A DNA stretch of 64,000 nt. It comes from Pseudoalteromonas sp. Scap06 (GTDB lineage: Bacteria; Pseudomonadota; Gammaproteobacteria; Enterobacterales; Alteromonadaceae). Numbering within the stretch: position 1 is the first letter of the stretch; each line of letters begins with the position of its first letter. Location of the stretch: NCBI RefSeq assembly GCF_013394165.1, contig NZ_CP041330.1:2224501-2288500 (forward strand). Reading direction: 5' to 3'. Under the pieces are notes generated by a model. The model was not told the DNA's origin. It worked only from the letters and a program-made list of their open reading frames with translations, and searched no databases. The position numbers and the translations under genes are program-made. Positions 46,120 to 54,281 of the stretch are shown here, piece by piece.

Positions 46120-47255
46120 TTTTTGATTATGAAACATTAAAAATGCTCTGGTGGTTAATTATTGGTGTGCTGTTAATTGGTTTTGCCATTACCGATGGTA
46201 TGGACATGGGCGTTGCTATGTTACTGCGCTTTGTGGGCAAAACAGACAGTGAACGGCGTACCGTTATTAATACCATTGGTGCCCACTGGGATGGTAACCA
46301 AGTATGGTTTATTACTGCAGGCGGTGCCTTGTTTGCAGCGTGGCCTATGGTTTATGCGGCAGCGTTTTCTGGTTTTTACTTTGCCATGATGCTGGTGTTA
46401 TTTGCATTATTTTTTAGGCCTCTTGGCTTTGATTATCGCTCTAAAGTTGACTCTAAACGCTGGCGTAATAACTGGGACTGGGGCTTATTCGCCGGCAGTG
46501 CCATACCTGCCCTAGTATTTGGTGTCGCGTTTGGTAACTTGTTTTTAGGCGTGCCGTTTCATATCGATAATTTATTAAGAGTCAGTTATCAAGGGTCGTT
46601 TTTTGCTTTACTTAATCCGTTTGCGCTCATTGCCGGCTTGGTTAGTATTACTATGTTAGTGGCACATGCGGGCATGTGGTTACAACTGCGAACCGCTGAT
46701 CAAGTTGCTGAGCGCTCAGGACAATATGGTCGCTACTCATTACTTGCCTTTATAGTGTTATTTGCGGCAGCTGGTGTGTGGGTTGCCAACCTAACGGGCT
46801 ATCAAATTGCCTCTATGGGTGACACCCAAGGCCATGCAGATCCACTGGCTAAAGTAGTTACCACTGCTCAAGGCGCATGGCTTAATAACTACAGTGAGCG
46901 TCCATGGACAATGACCTTCCCTATTTTGGCATTTGCGATGGCACTGTGTGCACTCCTGTTTTCTAAATTGAATAAGCCCGCTTTGGGATTATTAGCAACC
47001 AGTGTGATGTTAATTGGGGTGATTATGACTGCGGGCATATCGTTATTTCCGTTTATTATGCCTTCAAGCAATAACCCTGATATTAGCTTAACAATTTGGG
47101 ATGCGGTATCGAGCCACAGAACACTCAATGTTATGTTTATTGCTGTGGTTATATTTGTGCCACTCATTTTAGCCTACACCACCTGGTGTTATGTGAAAAT
47201 GTGGCGCAGAGTGACCGTTGATGAAATTGAAAATAACCCTCACGGCAGTTATTAA
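46116..47255 (+). CDS. cydB: Cytochrome bd ubiquinol oxidase subunit II
   Basis: 379 aa, identical in length to E. coli CydB. Motifs: FAITDGMDMGVAMLLRF at the N-terminus, GAHWDGNQVWFITAGGALFAA, and GMWLQLRTADQVAERS. Forms the membrane heterodimer with CydA. Its ATG overlaps the cydA stop by 4 bp, and a SD (AAGGAG) lies in the cydA end. Confidence 0.97.
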   Translation: MIFDYETLKMLWWLIIGVLLIGFAITDGMDMGVAMLLRFVGKTDSERRTVINTIGAHWDGNQVWFITAGGALFAAWPMVYAAAFSGFYFAMMLVLFALFFRPLGFDYRSKVDSKRWRNNWDWGLFAGSAIPALVFGVAFGNLFLGVPFHIDNLLRVSYQGSFFALLNPFALIAGLVSITMLVAHAGMWLQLRTADQVAERSGQYGRYSLLAFIVLFAAAGVWVANLTGYQIASMGDTQGHADPLAKVVTTAQGAWLNNYSERPWTMTFPILAFAMALCALLFSKLNKPALGLLATSVMLIGVIMTAGISLFPFIMPSSNNPDISLTIWDAVSSHRTLNVMFIAVVIFVPLILAYTTWCYVKMWRRVTVDEIENNPHGSY

Positions 47256-47267
47256 GGAGACTAAATT

Positions 47268-47432
47268 ATGTGGTATTTCGCGTGGATTTTAGGTGTACTG
47301 CTTGCTTGTACCTTAGGCGTTATAAACGTGATGTGGTATGAATTTCATCAAAATAAAAACAGCATTGCTGATGATGAACAAGCCACCCATGATTTATTAA
47401 ACGAGCATAATACAAATCACAATGACGACTAA
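47268..47432 (+). CDS. cydX: Cytochrome bd-I accessory subunit CydX
   Basis: 54 aa. MWYFAWILGVLLACTLGVIN is the standard CydX/CbdX start: one membrane helix with the WYFAW motif and a conserved Glu. It stabilises haem d in the CydAB dimer. AAGGAGA before the start is strong. Its end overlaps the cydD start by 11 bp. The tail beyond residue 35 is longer and more hydrophilic than E. coli's 37-aa CydX. Confidence 0.92.
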   Translation: MWYFAWILGVLLACTLGVINVMWYEFHQNKNSIADDEQATHDLLNEHNTNHNDD

Positions 47433-49197
47433 TCCCCGACCAAATCGCGCGCAGCAACAACCCCTGCGCGCTTTTTTAAAACAGCAGAGTAAACCGGCGG
47501 CAATGTGGTTAAAGCTAAGCATTGCACTTGGCACAGTTAATGCGATTTTAATGATTGCAGGAGCTTACTTACTCGCGCAAACCATTCATGAGGTGATGTT
47601 TGAAGGGCATAGTTTAGCCCAAGTAACCCACTATTTATGGCCTTTAGCGGGTATTATTTTACTGCGCGCCATTTTCTTAGCGTTAAGTGAGCGCTTGAGC
47701 GCATTTGCTACCCTTAAAATTAAATCGGCTATTCGCCAAACCTTACTCGATAAACTCACACAACTCGGCCCAAGTTATATAGAGCAACATGGCCAAGGTG
47801 CAACACTTAACACGCTGCACAATGGCGTAGAAGCACTGCATGACTACTATGCAAAGTACTTACCTGGGGTTGCCTACAGTGCGCTTATTCCTATTGCAAT
47901 ATTAGTGGTTATATTTCCGACCGATTACAAAGCAGGATTAATATTTTTATTAACTGCACCACTTATTCCATTTTTTATGATTTTAGTTGGCCACAAAGCC
48001 GAGGCACTTAATCAAAAACGTTGGCAACAACTGGCAGTGTTAGGTAACTACTTTTTTGATCGCGTACAAGGGCTTACTCAACTAAAATTATTTAATGCCA
48101 CACGCAAAGAGCTTAAACAAATCGCGCGTATTTCCGATGACTTTAGACACGCAACGCTGAACGTGTTAAAAATTGCTTTTTTATCCTCTTTTGCTCTGGA
48201 ATTTTTAGCCACAATTAGTGTGGCACTGGTAGCGGTAATTATTGGCTTTAGATTATTTTTTGGCACCCTAGATTTTGCTACTGGCTTTGTAGTGCTGTTA
48301 CTAGCACCTGAATTTTATTTACCCCTTCGCCAATTAGGCAGCCATTACCATGCACGCCTGCAGGGAATTAGTGCTGCTGCAGATATGTTGATTATTTTAA
48401 ATGCACCACTGCCCGAAAATGATGATAGCCACACAGCAAAGATCAATGTTAATGCTAGTAGAGCTATAAGCATCCATGAGCTCAACTTTAGTTACCCTAA
48501 TAGCAATGAGGGAATAAATAATATTAATTTAACCCTGCCAAGCACAGGACTAGTAGCCATTGTCGGAGCTAGCGGCTCAGGTAAGAGCACCCTACTTGAT
48601 TGCATGCTTGGTTTTCACCCAGAAGTAATACAACACATATCCATTGGACAACAACCATTGACGACAGCGGATATAAGCCAATTACAACAAAACATTGCAT
48701 GGATCCCACAAAAGCCAACCTTATTTTACGACACCCTAGCCGCCAACATAAAATTAGGTAACCCAGACGCTTCATATGAAGCACTTGTACATGCTGCAGA
48801 GCAAGCAGGTGCGCTGGAATTTATTAACGAGCTACCCGATGGCTTTAACACCTTAATAGGTGAGCAAGGTGAAGGACTATCTGGCGGGCAAAAACAGCGT
48901 ATAGCATTAGCTCGTGCATTTTTAAAACACGCCCCTATTCTAATGCTCGATGAGCCAACCGCTCATTTAGATAGTCAAACCGAGCAACTCATTCAAAACG
49001 CAATTGCTGAGTATGCAAAAAACCACTTGGTGATCACCATCGCACATCGCTTAAATACAGTAAAAAATGCTAAGCAACTTATCGTTATGGAAAACGGCTG
49101 CATCGTTCAACACGGCGATTTTAAAGCGCTCAGCCAGCAACCTGGCGAATTTGCAAAGCTGCTAAAAACAGCACAACAAGGGGTAACTAATGGCTAA
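47422..49197 (+). CDS. cydD: Thiol reductant ABC exporter subunit CydD
   Basis: 591 aa ABC exporter half: six membrane helices, then an ATPase with Walker A IVGASGSGKSTLLD, signature LSGGQKQRIALARA, Walker B ILMLDEPTAHLD and H-loop TIAHRLNTV. With CydC it forms the heterodimer that exports glutathione and cysteine to the periplasm and is needed for bd oxidase assembly. The start overlaps cydX and the end overlaps cydC by 8 bp, so the five genes are one translationally coupled unit. Confidence 0.95.
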   Translation: MTTNPRPNRAQQQPLRAFLKQQSKPAAMWLKLSIALGTVNAILMIAGAYLLAQTIHEVMFEGHSLAQVTHYLWPLAGIILLRAIFLALSERLSAFATLKIKSAIRQTLLDKLTQLGPSYIEQHGQGATLNTLHNGVEALHDYYAKYLPGVAYSALIPIAILVVIFPTDYKAGLIFLLTAPLIPFFMILVGHKAEALNQKRWQQLAVLGNYFFDRVQGLTQLKLFNATRKELKQIARISDDFRHATLNVLKIAFLSSFALEFLATISVALVAVIIGFRLFFGTLDFATGFVVLLLAPEFYLPLRQLGSHYHARLQGISAAADMLIILNAPLPENDDSHTAKINVNASRAISIHELNFSYPNSNEGINNINLTLPSTGLVAIVGASGSGKSTLLDCMLGFHPEVIQHISIGQQPLTTADISQLQQNIAWIPQKPTLFYDTLAANIKLGNPDASYEALVHAAEQAGALEFINELPDGFNTLIGEQGEGLSGGQKQRIALARAFLKHAPILMLDEPTAHLDSQTEQLIQNAIAEYAKNHLVITIAHRLNTVKNAKQLIVMENGCIVQHGDFKALSQQPGEFAKLLKTAQQGVTNG

Positions 49198-50926
49198 TTT
49201 TATTCGTTTGCTCAAATTGTGCCGCCCTCATTATAAAGCGATGCTTTTAGGGACGTTTCTAGCGTCACTCACGGTGCTAGCAAATGTAGGCTTACTCGCT
49301 ATTTCAGGCTGGTTTTTAGCTTCTATGGCAGCCGCAGGAATTGCCGGCGTCCATATGAACTACTTTACCCCAGCTGGCACCATCCGCTTTTTAGCGATTG
49401 TGCGCACCGCCTCACGTTACGCTGAACGCTTAGTTACTCACAACGCCACATTTTTATTGTTAAGTGAAATACGAGTAAACATGTTCGCCACTCTCAGCAA
49501 GCTCAATAACCTTGATTTAGCTATGAGCCGCAGTGCCGATTTAGTTAATCGCTTACAAAACGATGTAGACGCATTAGATAAGTTTTATTTAAATGTGTTG
49601 CTGCCGATGTTAGTAGCTTTACTGACTGTGCCTATTATTATGCTGTTTATGTCAGCCTACAATGTAAATGTCGCCCTTATTTGTTTTGTTGGCATTATTA
49701 TTATTGGGGTGATTATACCGGCAATATTGAGTAAGCAATTAGATAAAAATAGTCACCAAGAAACCTTACTTAGTGCACAACTTAGAGCAGAGCTATCAGA
49801 CACCCTTACGGGCCTTAGAGAACTAAATATTTATCAAGCTCGAAACCAACAACTCACTAAGTGTGATCAGTTAAGTGTACAGTATAATCAGCAATTATTT
49901 ATTCGTCATAAGACTCTTGGCAACGCTGATGGCTTAAGCTTACTCATAGTGCAATTGGCTATGCTTGCCAGCATTATTACTATTGTGCCGCTAGTGTTTA
50001 GCGGTGCTATGGTCAATGTAGAGCTGGCGATGTTGAGCCTGTTTGTGCTTGCCAGTTTTGAAAGCGTATTGTTACTGCCTAATGCCTTTATTGAGCTTCC
50101 TAATGTACTAAAAGCAGCTGAGCGACTCTTTATTCTTGAAGACAAAACGCTTAGCACAAATAATGTATCAACCACAGATATTGAGCTATTAAATAAGCAC
50201 TGGGCATTATCATTAAATAATGTCAGCTATCACTATGGCCAAAAGCAGGCATTAAATAATGTGAGTTTTGAGCTCCCCGCGAAGCAAAAAGTGGCTATTG
50301 TTGGTAGAAGCGGCAGTGGTAAAACTACCTTAGTGAATTTGCTCAGTAGTTTATGGCCACTGCAGCAAGGAACAATAAACTTACAAAGCGACAAAAAAAT
50401 CATAAGCCTGCATGATTTAAATAATGAGAGTCGTGCAAAGACATTAAATATTTTAGCTCAGCAGCATCATATTTTTGATGGCACATTAAGCGAAAACCTT
50501 GCTTATGCAGCTCCCGATGCAACCTCTCAACAAATGATAGCAGCATTAACACAGGCAGAACTTGGTGGTTGGTTCTCTGAGCTCAAACAAGGGCTGAAAA
50601 CCCGTTTAGGTACCGGCGGGCGAAATGTGTCTCAAGGTCAATCAAGACGTATAGCCTTGGCACAGGCCCTGCTACAAAAACCCGCCATTTTAGTACTCGA
50701 TGAACCGACTGAAGGGCTCGATAATATTTCTAAACAAGCTGTTATGAATAGTGTTTTACAGCTAAAAGAGCATGCCAGTGTATTAACAATTACTCATGAT
50801 CCAGCATTGTTATCGCAAATGGATAGTGTTATCTGGTTAGATAGTGGACAAATCATCGCTCAAGGTTCACATCAACAATTGCTCAATGAACACCCTGACT
50901 ATGTGGCGTTAACAACCCGCTTTTAG
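49190..50926 (+). CDS. cydC: Thiol reductant ABC exporter subunit CydC
   Basis: 578 aa. Six-helix membrane domain with NVGLLAISGWFLASMAAAGI and IRFLAIVRTASRYAERLVTH, family landmarks of CydC. ATPase: Walker A IVGRSGSGKTTLVN, signature VSQGQSRRIALAQ, Walker B ILVLDEPTEGLD, H-loop TITHDPAL. The signature begins VSQGQ, the weaker half-site form usual in CydC. Last gene of the cyd operon. Confidence 0.95.
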   Translation: MANFIRLLKLCRPHYKAMLLGTFLASLTVLANVGLLAISGWFLASMAAAGIAGVHMNYFTPAGTIRFLAIVRTASRYAERLVTHNATFLLLSEIRVNMFATLSKLNNLDLAMSRSADLVNRLQNDVDALDKFYLNVLLPMLVALLTVPIIMLFMSAYNVNVALICFVGIIIIGVIIPAILSKQLDKNSHQETLLSAQLRAELSDTLTGLRELNIYQARNQQLTKCDQLSVQYNQQLFIRHKTLGNADGLSLLIVQLAMLASIITIVPLVFSGAMVNVELAMLSLFVLASFESVLLLPNAFIELPNVLKAAERLFILEDKTLSTNNVSTTDIELLNKHWALSLNNVSYHYGQKQALNNVSFELPAKQKVAIVGRSGSGKTTLVNLLSSLWPLQQGTINLQSDKKIISLHDLNNESRAKTLNILAQQHHIFDGTLSENLAYAAPDATSQQMIAALTQAELGGWFSELKQGLKTRLGTGGRNVSQGQSRRIALAQALLQKPAILVLDEPTEGLDNISKQAVMNSVLQLKEHASVLTITHDPALLSQMDSVIWLDSGQIIAQGSHQQLLNEHPDYVALTTRF

Positions 50927-50938
50927 CCCTTAGCAGTA

Positions 50939-51331
50939 TTACTTATTCTCAATAACGGTGACCGATACATCAATAACGCCGGCGCTAGAGTCGGCTATTT
51001 TTTCAAACATAGCTTTTGATAGATCTATAATTCGCCCCTGAATATAAGGACCCCTGTCATTAATTCTCACCACTACTGACTTATTATTAGCACTATTAGT
51101 AACTTTTACCCGTGTACCAAACGGGAGTTTTAAGTGAGCAGCTGTTGCTGCTTGTTGGCTAAATCGCTCGCCACTGGCAGTAGTTCGGCCGTGGTACTTA
51201 TCAGCATAAAATGATGCTTTACCTTGCTCTGCAACATCACGTTGTTGATTATTTATATTACTTGGCAAAGCACTACATGCATTTAAAATAACCAATAGCA
51301 TTGAAAGCAATACTAACTTTATCAGTTTCAT
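50939..51331 (-). CDS. RlpA-like septal ring lipoprotein (DPBB domain)
   Basis: 130 aa lipoprotein: signal MKLIKLVLLSMLLVILNACS with a lipobox Cys at about 19. A double-psi beta-barrel follows with GKASFYADKYHGRTTASGER, LPFGTRVKVTN and RINDRGPY-type residues, ending DLSKAMFEKIA. The SPOR domain of full RlpA is missing, so it is a short RlpA-type protein. RlpA of Pseudomonas cleaves denuded glycan. Convergent with cydC, 12 bp apart. Confidence 0.85.
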   Translation of the reverse strand: MKLIKLVLLSMLLVILNACSALPSNINNQQRDVAEQGKASFYADKYHGRTTASGERFSQQAATAAHLKLPFGTRVKVTNSANNKSVVVRINDRGPYIQGRIIDLSKAMFEKIADSSAGVIDVSVTVIENK

Positions 51332-51410
51332 TCTTTATACTTTATAGGGAAATGTGTAGGAAGTGTAATAGGACAAGGCTGAGTAGAGACTGAATTATTA
51401 ATCAGCTAAT

Positions 51411-51447
51411 AAAAAACCACCTTGATTACTCAACGGTGGTTTTTTAA
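51411..51447 (-). terminator. Terminator of the lpxA operon
   Basis: AAAAAACCACC and GGTGGTTTTTT pair around 13 nt. On the minus strand the T-run follows the stem. Downstream of lpxA. Confidence 0.85.
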
Positions 51448-51468
51448 ATCTGTTAAAAGTACTATTTG

Positions 51469-52239
51469 TTAACGCACAATACCGCGTTCAGAACTTTTAA
51501 CGAAATCAATCATCAGTTGCACTGCTGGAAACTTTGCAGCATCTTCAGCAAGTAATTCAATCGCTTCATCAACACCTAAGCTCTTGCGGTAAAACGCTTT
51601 ATAAGCGCGGCGTACTGCCATGATTTCATCACTTTCAAAACCACGGCGTTTCATGCCTTCAGTATTGATTGCCGCAGGGCCTGCTGGCATACCTATGGTA
51701 GTAACGAATGGAGGCACGTCTTTATTTACCCCCGAATACATACCAACAAATGCATGCGCACCAATTTTACAAAATTGATGCACACCGGAGTTGCCCGCTA
51801 AAATCACCCAATCACCAACATGAACGTGACCCGCTACACTGGCATTATTTGCAAAAATAACGTTATCACCAACAACAGCATCATGCGCAACATGAGTGTA
51901 AGCCATAAATAGATTATTGCTGCCTATTTTAGTGACGCCCTCATCTTGGATTGTGCCGCGGTGAATAGTCGCACACTCGCGAATAACATTATTGTCGCCA
52001 ATAATTAAGCTGGTTGGCTCGTTGTTATATTTTTTGTCTTGGCAGGCTTCGCCTACAGAAGCAAACTGAAAAATATGGTTACCAGAGCCAATGGTAGCAG
52101 GCCCTTTAACAACAACGTGAGACTCAATTATACAGTCATCACCAATAACAACATCATTACCGATGTAACTGTATGGTCCAACTGACACATTGTTACCAAG
52201 TTTTGCACCCGGTTCGATTATTGCCGTAGCATGGATCAC
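51469..52239 (-). CDS. lpxA: UDP-N-acetylglucosamine acyltransferase
   Basis: 256 aa. First step of lipid A synthesis, moving 3-hydroxyacyl from ACP to UDP-GlcNAc. Left-handed beta-helix with hexapeptide repeats (IEPGAKLGNNVSVG, VIGDDCIIESHVVVKG) and the catalytic-region His in FMAYTHVAHDAVVGDN. C-terminal helical part as in E. coli. Two bases from fabZ. Final gene of the minus-strand operon because the cyd operon now follows instead of lpxB. Confidence 0.97.
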   Translation of the reverse strand: MIHATAIIEPGAKLGNNVSVGPYSYIGNDVVIGDDCIIESHVVVKGPATIGSGNHIFQFASVGEACQDKKYNNEPTSLIIGDNNVIRECATIHRGTIQDEGVTKIGSNNLFMAYTHVAHDAVVGDNVIFANNASVAGHVHVGDWVILAGNSGVHQFCKIGAHAFVGMYSGVNKDVPPFVTTIGMPAGPAAINTEGMKRRGFESDEIMAVRRAYKAFYRKSLGVDEAIELLAEDAAKFPAVQLMIDFVKSSERGIVR

Positions 52240-52241
52240 AA

Positions 52242-52718
52242 TTAAAACTCTCTTCTAGCACACATGATTTCGGCGCTACACACTGTTTTGCCGTCAACTT
52301 TAGCTTCAGCCGCAAATTTCCATATGTTACGACGCTCTTTTAAAAACTTAACATGAAGATGCATGGTATCACCTGGTACAACCGGCTGCTTAAAACGGGC
52401 ATTGTCTACGGCTGCAAATAGGTAAAGTTCGTTTTCGCTGCGATTTTCAACCGTTTTAAACCCTAATAGACCCGTTGCTTGCGCCATTGACTCTAATATT
52501 AGCACACCAGGAAAAATCGGCTGATTTGGGAAATGGCCAGTGAAAATAGGTTCATTAATCGATACATTTTTAATTGCATGCAACGATTCACCTGGGGTGA
52601 AATCGATTACACGATCAATTAGTAGCATCGGGTAACGGTGCGGTAATAAACTTAAAATTTCTTGAATATCAAGGCTATTTAATTCGTTTGCCAAAATAGC
52701 ATCCTTATTAGTGTTCAA
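52242..52718 (-). CDS. fabZ: 3-hydroxyacyl-ACP dehydratase
   Basis: 158 aa hot-dog-fold dehydratase of fatty-acid synthesis. The active site is [15 protein letters not shown] (His) and [18 protein letters not shown] (Glu). Sits between lpxD and lpxA as in E. coli, balancing fatty-acid and lipid A supply from the shared 3-hydroxymyristoyl-ACP pool. Confidence 0.97.
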   Translation of the reverse strand: MNTNKDAILANELNSLDIQEILSLLPHRYPMLLIDRVIDFTPGESLHAIKNVSINEPIFTGHFPNQPIFPGVLILESMAQATGLLGFKTVENRSENELYLFAAVDNARFKQPVVPGDTMHLHVKFLKERRNIWKFAAEAKVDGKTVCSAEIMCARREF

Positions 52719-52721
52719 CGT

Positions 52722-53744
52722 TCATGACTTGTTCAATGCTTCAAGCGCTTTTAGACGTGATTTCATGTCTGAAAGGTTGCGCAAATGAGCAATTGATTTT
52801 CGCCATTCTTTGTTAGTCGTATGAGGCATACCAGATGAGTAGATACCTGGTTCGTTGATTGATTTGGTCACCATACTCATGCCAGTAATTATAACACCAT
52901 CACACACAGACATGTGACCGTTAATTGCGCTCATGCCGCCAATCTGGCAATTTTTACCTATGGTGACACTGCCTGCAAGTACAGTACAACCGGCAATAGC
53001 AGTGCCTGAGTTAACTTCAACGTTGTGTGCTATTTGACACTGGTTATCAATAATAACGTTACTGTGGATAATAGTATCATCAAGCGCACCACGATCTATC
53101 GTGGTACTTGCGCCAATTTCTACTTTATCGCCAATGATCACAGAGCCTAATTGTGGAATTTTAAGCCACTGACCACGTTCATTTGCATAGCCAAAGCCAT
53201 CACTACCAATGACCGTATTAGCTTGCAATAAACAATCTGCGCCAATCTCAACATCATGATAAATGCTCACACTTGGCCAAAGTTTGGTGCCTGAGCCTAT
53301 TTTAGCACGTTCACCAATAAAACTGTTCGGACCAATTTGTGCGTTATCACCAATTACAGCATCAGCTTCAATTACAACATTAGCACCAATGGCTGCACTT
53401 TTGCTCACTTGTGCACTGGCATGTATTACCGCACTCGGGTGTATACCGCTATTTGCACTACGTGGTGTAGTATCCATAAACTGAGCGAGTTTGGCATAAC
53501 AAACATAAGGATTGGCAACGATGATTTTATTGCCTGAAAAGTAAGGCGCATCGTCAGGGCTAAGTATTACTGCGCTGGCCTTTGTTGTCTCAAGCTGAGA
53601 TCGATATTTCTTGTTCGCTAAAAATGCAATATGCCCAGTATGGGCATTTGCAAGTGTCGCTATTTTTTTAATTTCTAAAGCGCCATCACCTTGAAGCTCG
53701 GCACCTAGAAGTTCCGCAATTTGCGAAAGCGTATAATTTTGCAT
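52722..53744 (-). CDS. lpxD: UDP-3-O-(3-hydroxymyristoyl)glucosamine N-acyltransferase
   Basis: 340 aa. N-terminal uridine-binding domain (YTLSQIAELLGAELQGDG), then a beta-helix of hexapeptide repeats. The catalytic-type His lies in DNQCQIAHNVEVNSG. C-terminal helices end ALEALNKS. Third step of lipid A synthesis. In the bamA-skp-lpxD-fabZ-lpxA order. Confidence 0.97.
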   Translation of the reverse strand: MQNYTLSQIAELLGAELQGDGALEIKKIATLANAHTGHIAFLANKKYRSQLETTKASAVILSPDDAPYFSGNKIIVANPYVCYAKLAQFMDTTPRSANSGIHPSAVIHASAQVSKSAAIGANVVIEADAVIGDNAQIGPNSFIGERAKIGSGTKLWPSVSIYHDVEIGADCLLQANTVIGSDGFGYANERGQWLKIPQLGSVIIGDKVEIGASTTIDRGALDDTIIHSNVIIDNQCQIAHNVEVNSGTAIAGCTVLAGSVTIGKNCQIGGMSAINGHMSVCDGVIITGMSMVTKSINEPGIYSSGMPHTTNKEWRKSIAHLRNLSDMKSRLKALEALNKS

Positions 53745-53751
53745 AGATTAA

Positions 53752-54270
53752 TTATTTCTTACTTACAGCTGTTACTACTTTTTCAGAAAGATCAGTTACT
53801 TCTTTAGGGTTGAAGTAAATAGTTGTGTCTTTTACTTTAACTTCGTCAAAATCACCTTTTTTAGCAATCTCTTGGATAGTTTCAATGATTAAAGTCTGAA
53901 CTTTAGCCAACTCTTGATTTTGACGTGCTTTAATTTCTTGCTCTAATGGACGGCCCTTTTCAGCAAGGTTTTTTTGCATACCCTGGATTTTATCACGTAA
54001 TGCGTCTTTTTGATCTTGACTCATTGTGGTGCTTTCACGCTTAAACTTTTCAGCTTCAAAGCGAATATCGCCCTGTAACTTTTCAAGCTCTTGACGACGC
54101 TCAGCAAATTCAGTTTGTAAAGACTGTTCGATTTTAGCCATTTGTGGAAGCTGCTTGTAGATTTCTTGCATATCTACAATACCCACTTTATGAGCAAAAG
54201 CATTAACTGATGTACCCATCATAAGTGTAGCTAGAACTGCAACTGCTGTTGATTTGAATAATTTTTTCAC
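53752..54270 (-). CDS. skp: Periplasmic chaperone Skp/OmpH
   Basis: 172 aa. Signal peptide MKKLFKSTAVAVLATLMMGT, cleaved near AFA. The mature part has KVGIVDMQEIYKQLPQMAKI, then a long charged coiled coil (about 60-130) forming the tentacles of the trimer, and a C-terminal strand with DTTIYFNPKEVTDLSEKV. Carries unfolded outer-membrane proteins to BamA, its upstream neighbour. Confidence 0.94.
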   Translation of the reverse strand: MKKLFKSTAVAVLATLMMGTSVNAFAHKVGIVDMQEIYKQLPQMAKIEQSLQTEFAERRQELEKLQGDIRFEAEKFKRESTTMSQDQKDALRDKIQGMQKNLAEKGRPLEQEIKARQNQELAKVQTLIIETIQEIAKKGDFDEVKVKDTTIYFNPKEVTDLSEKVVTAVSKK

Positions 54271-54281
54271 AAAAAACTCCT

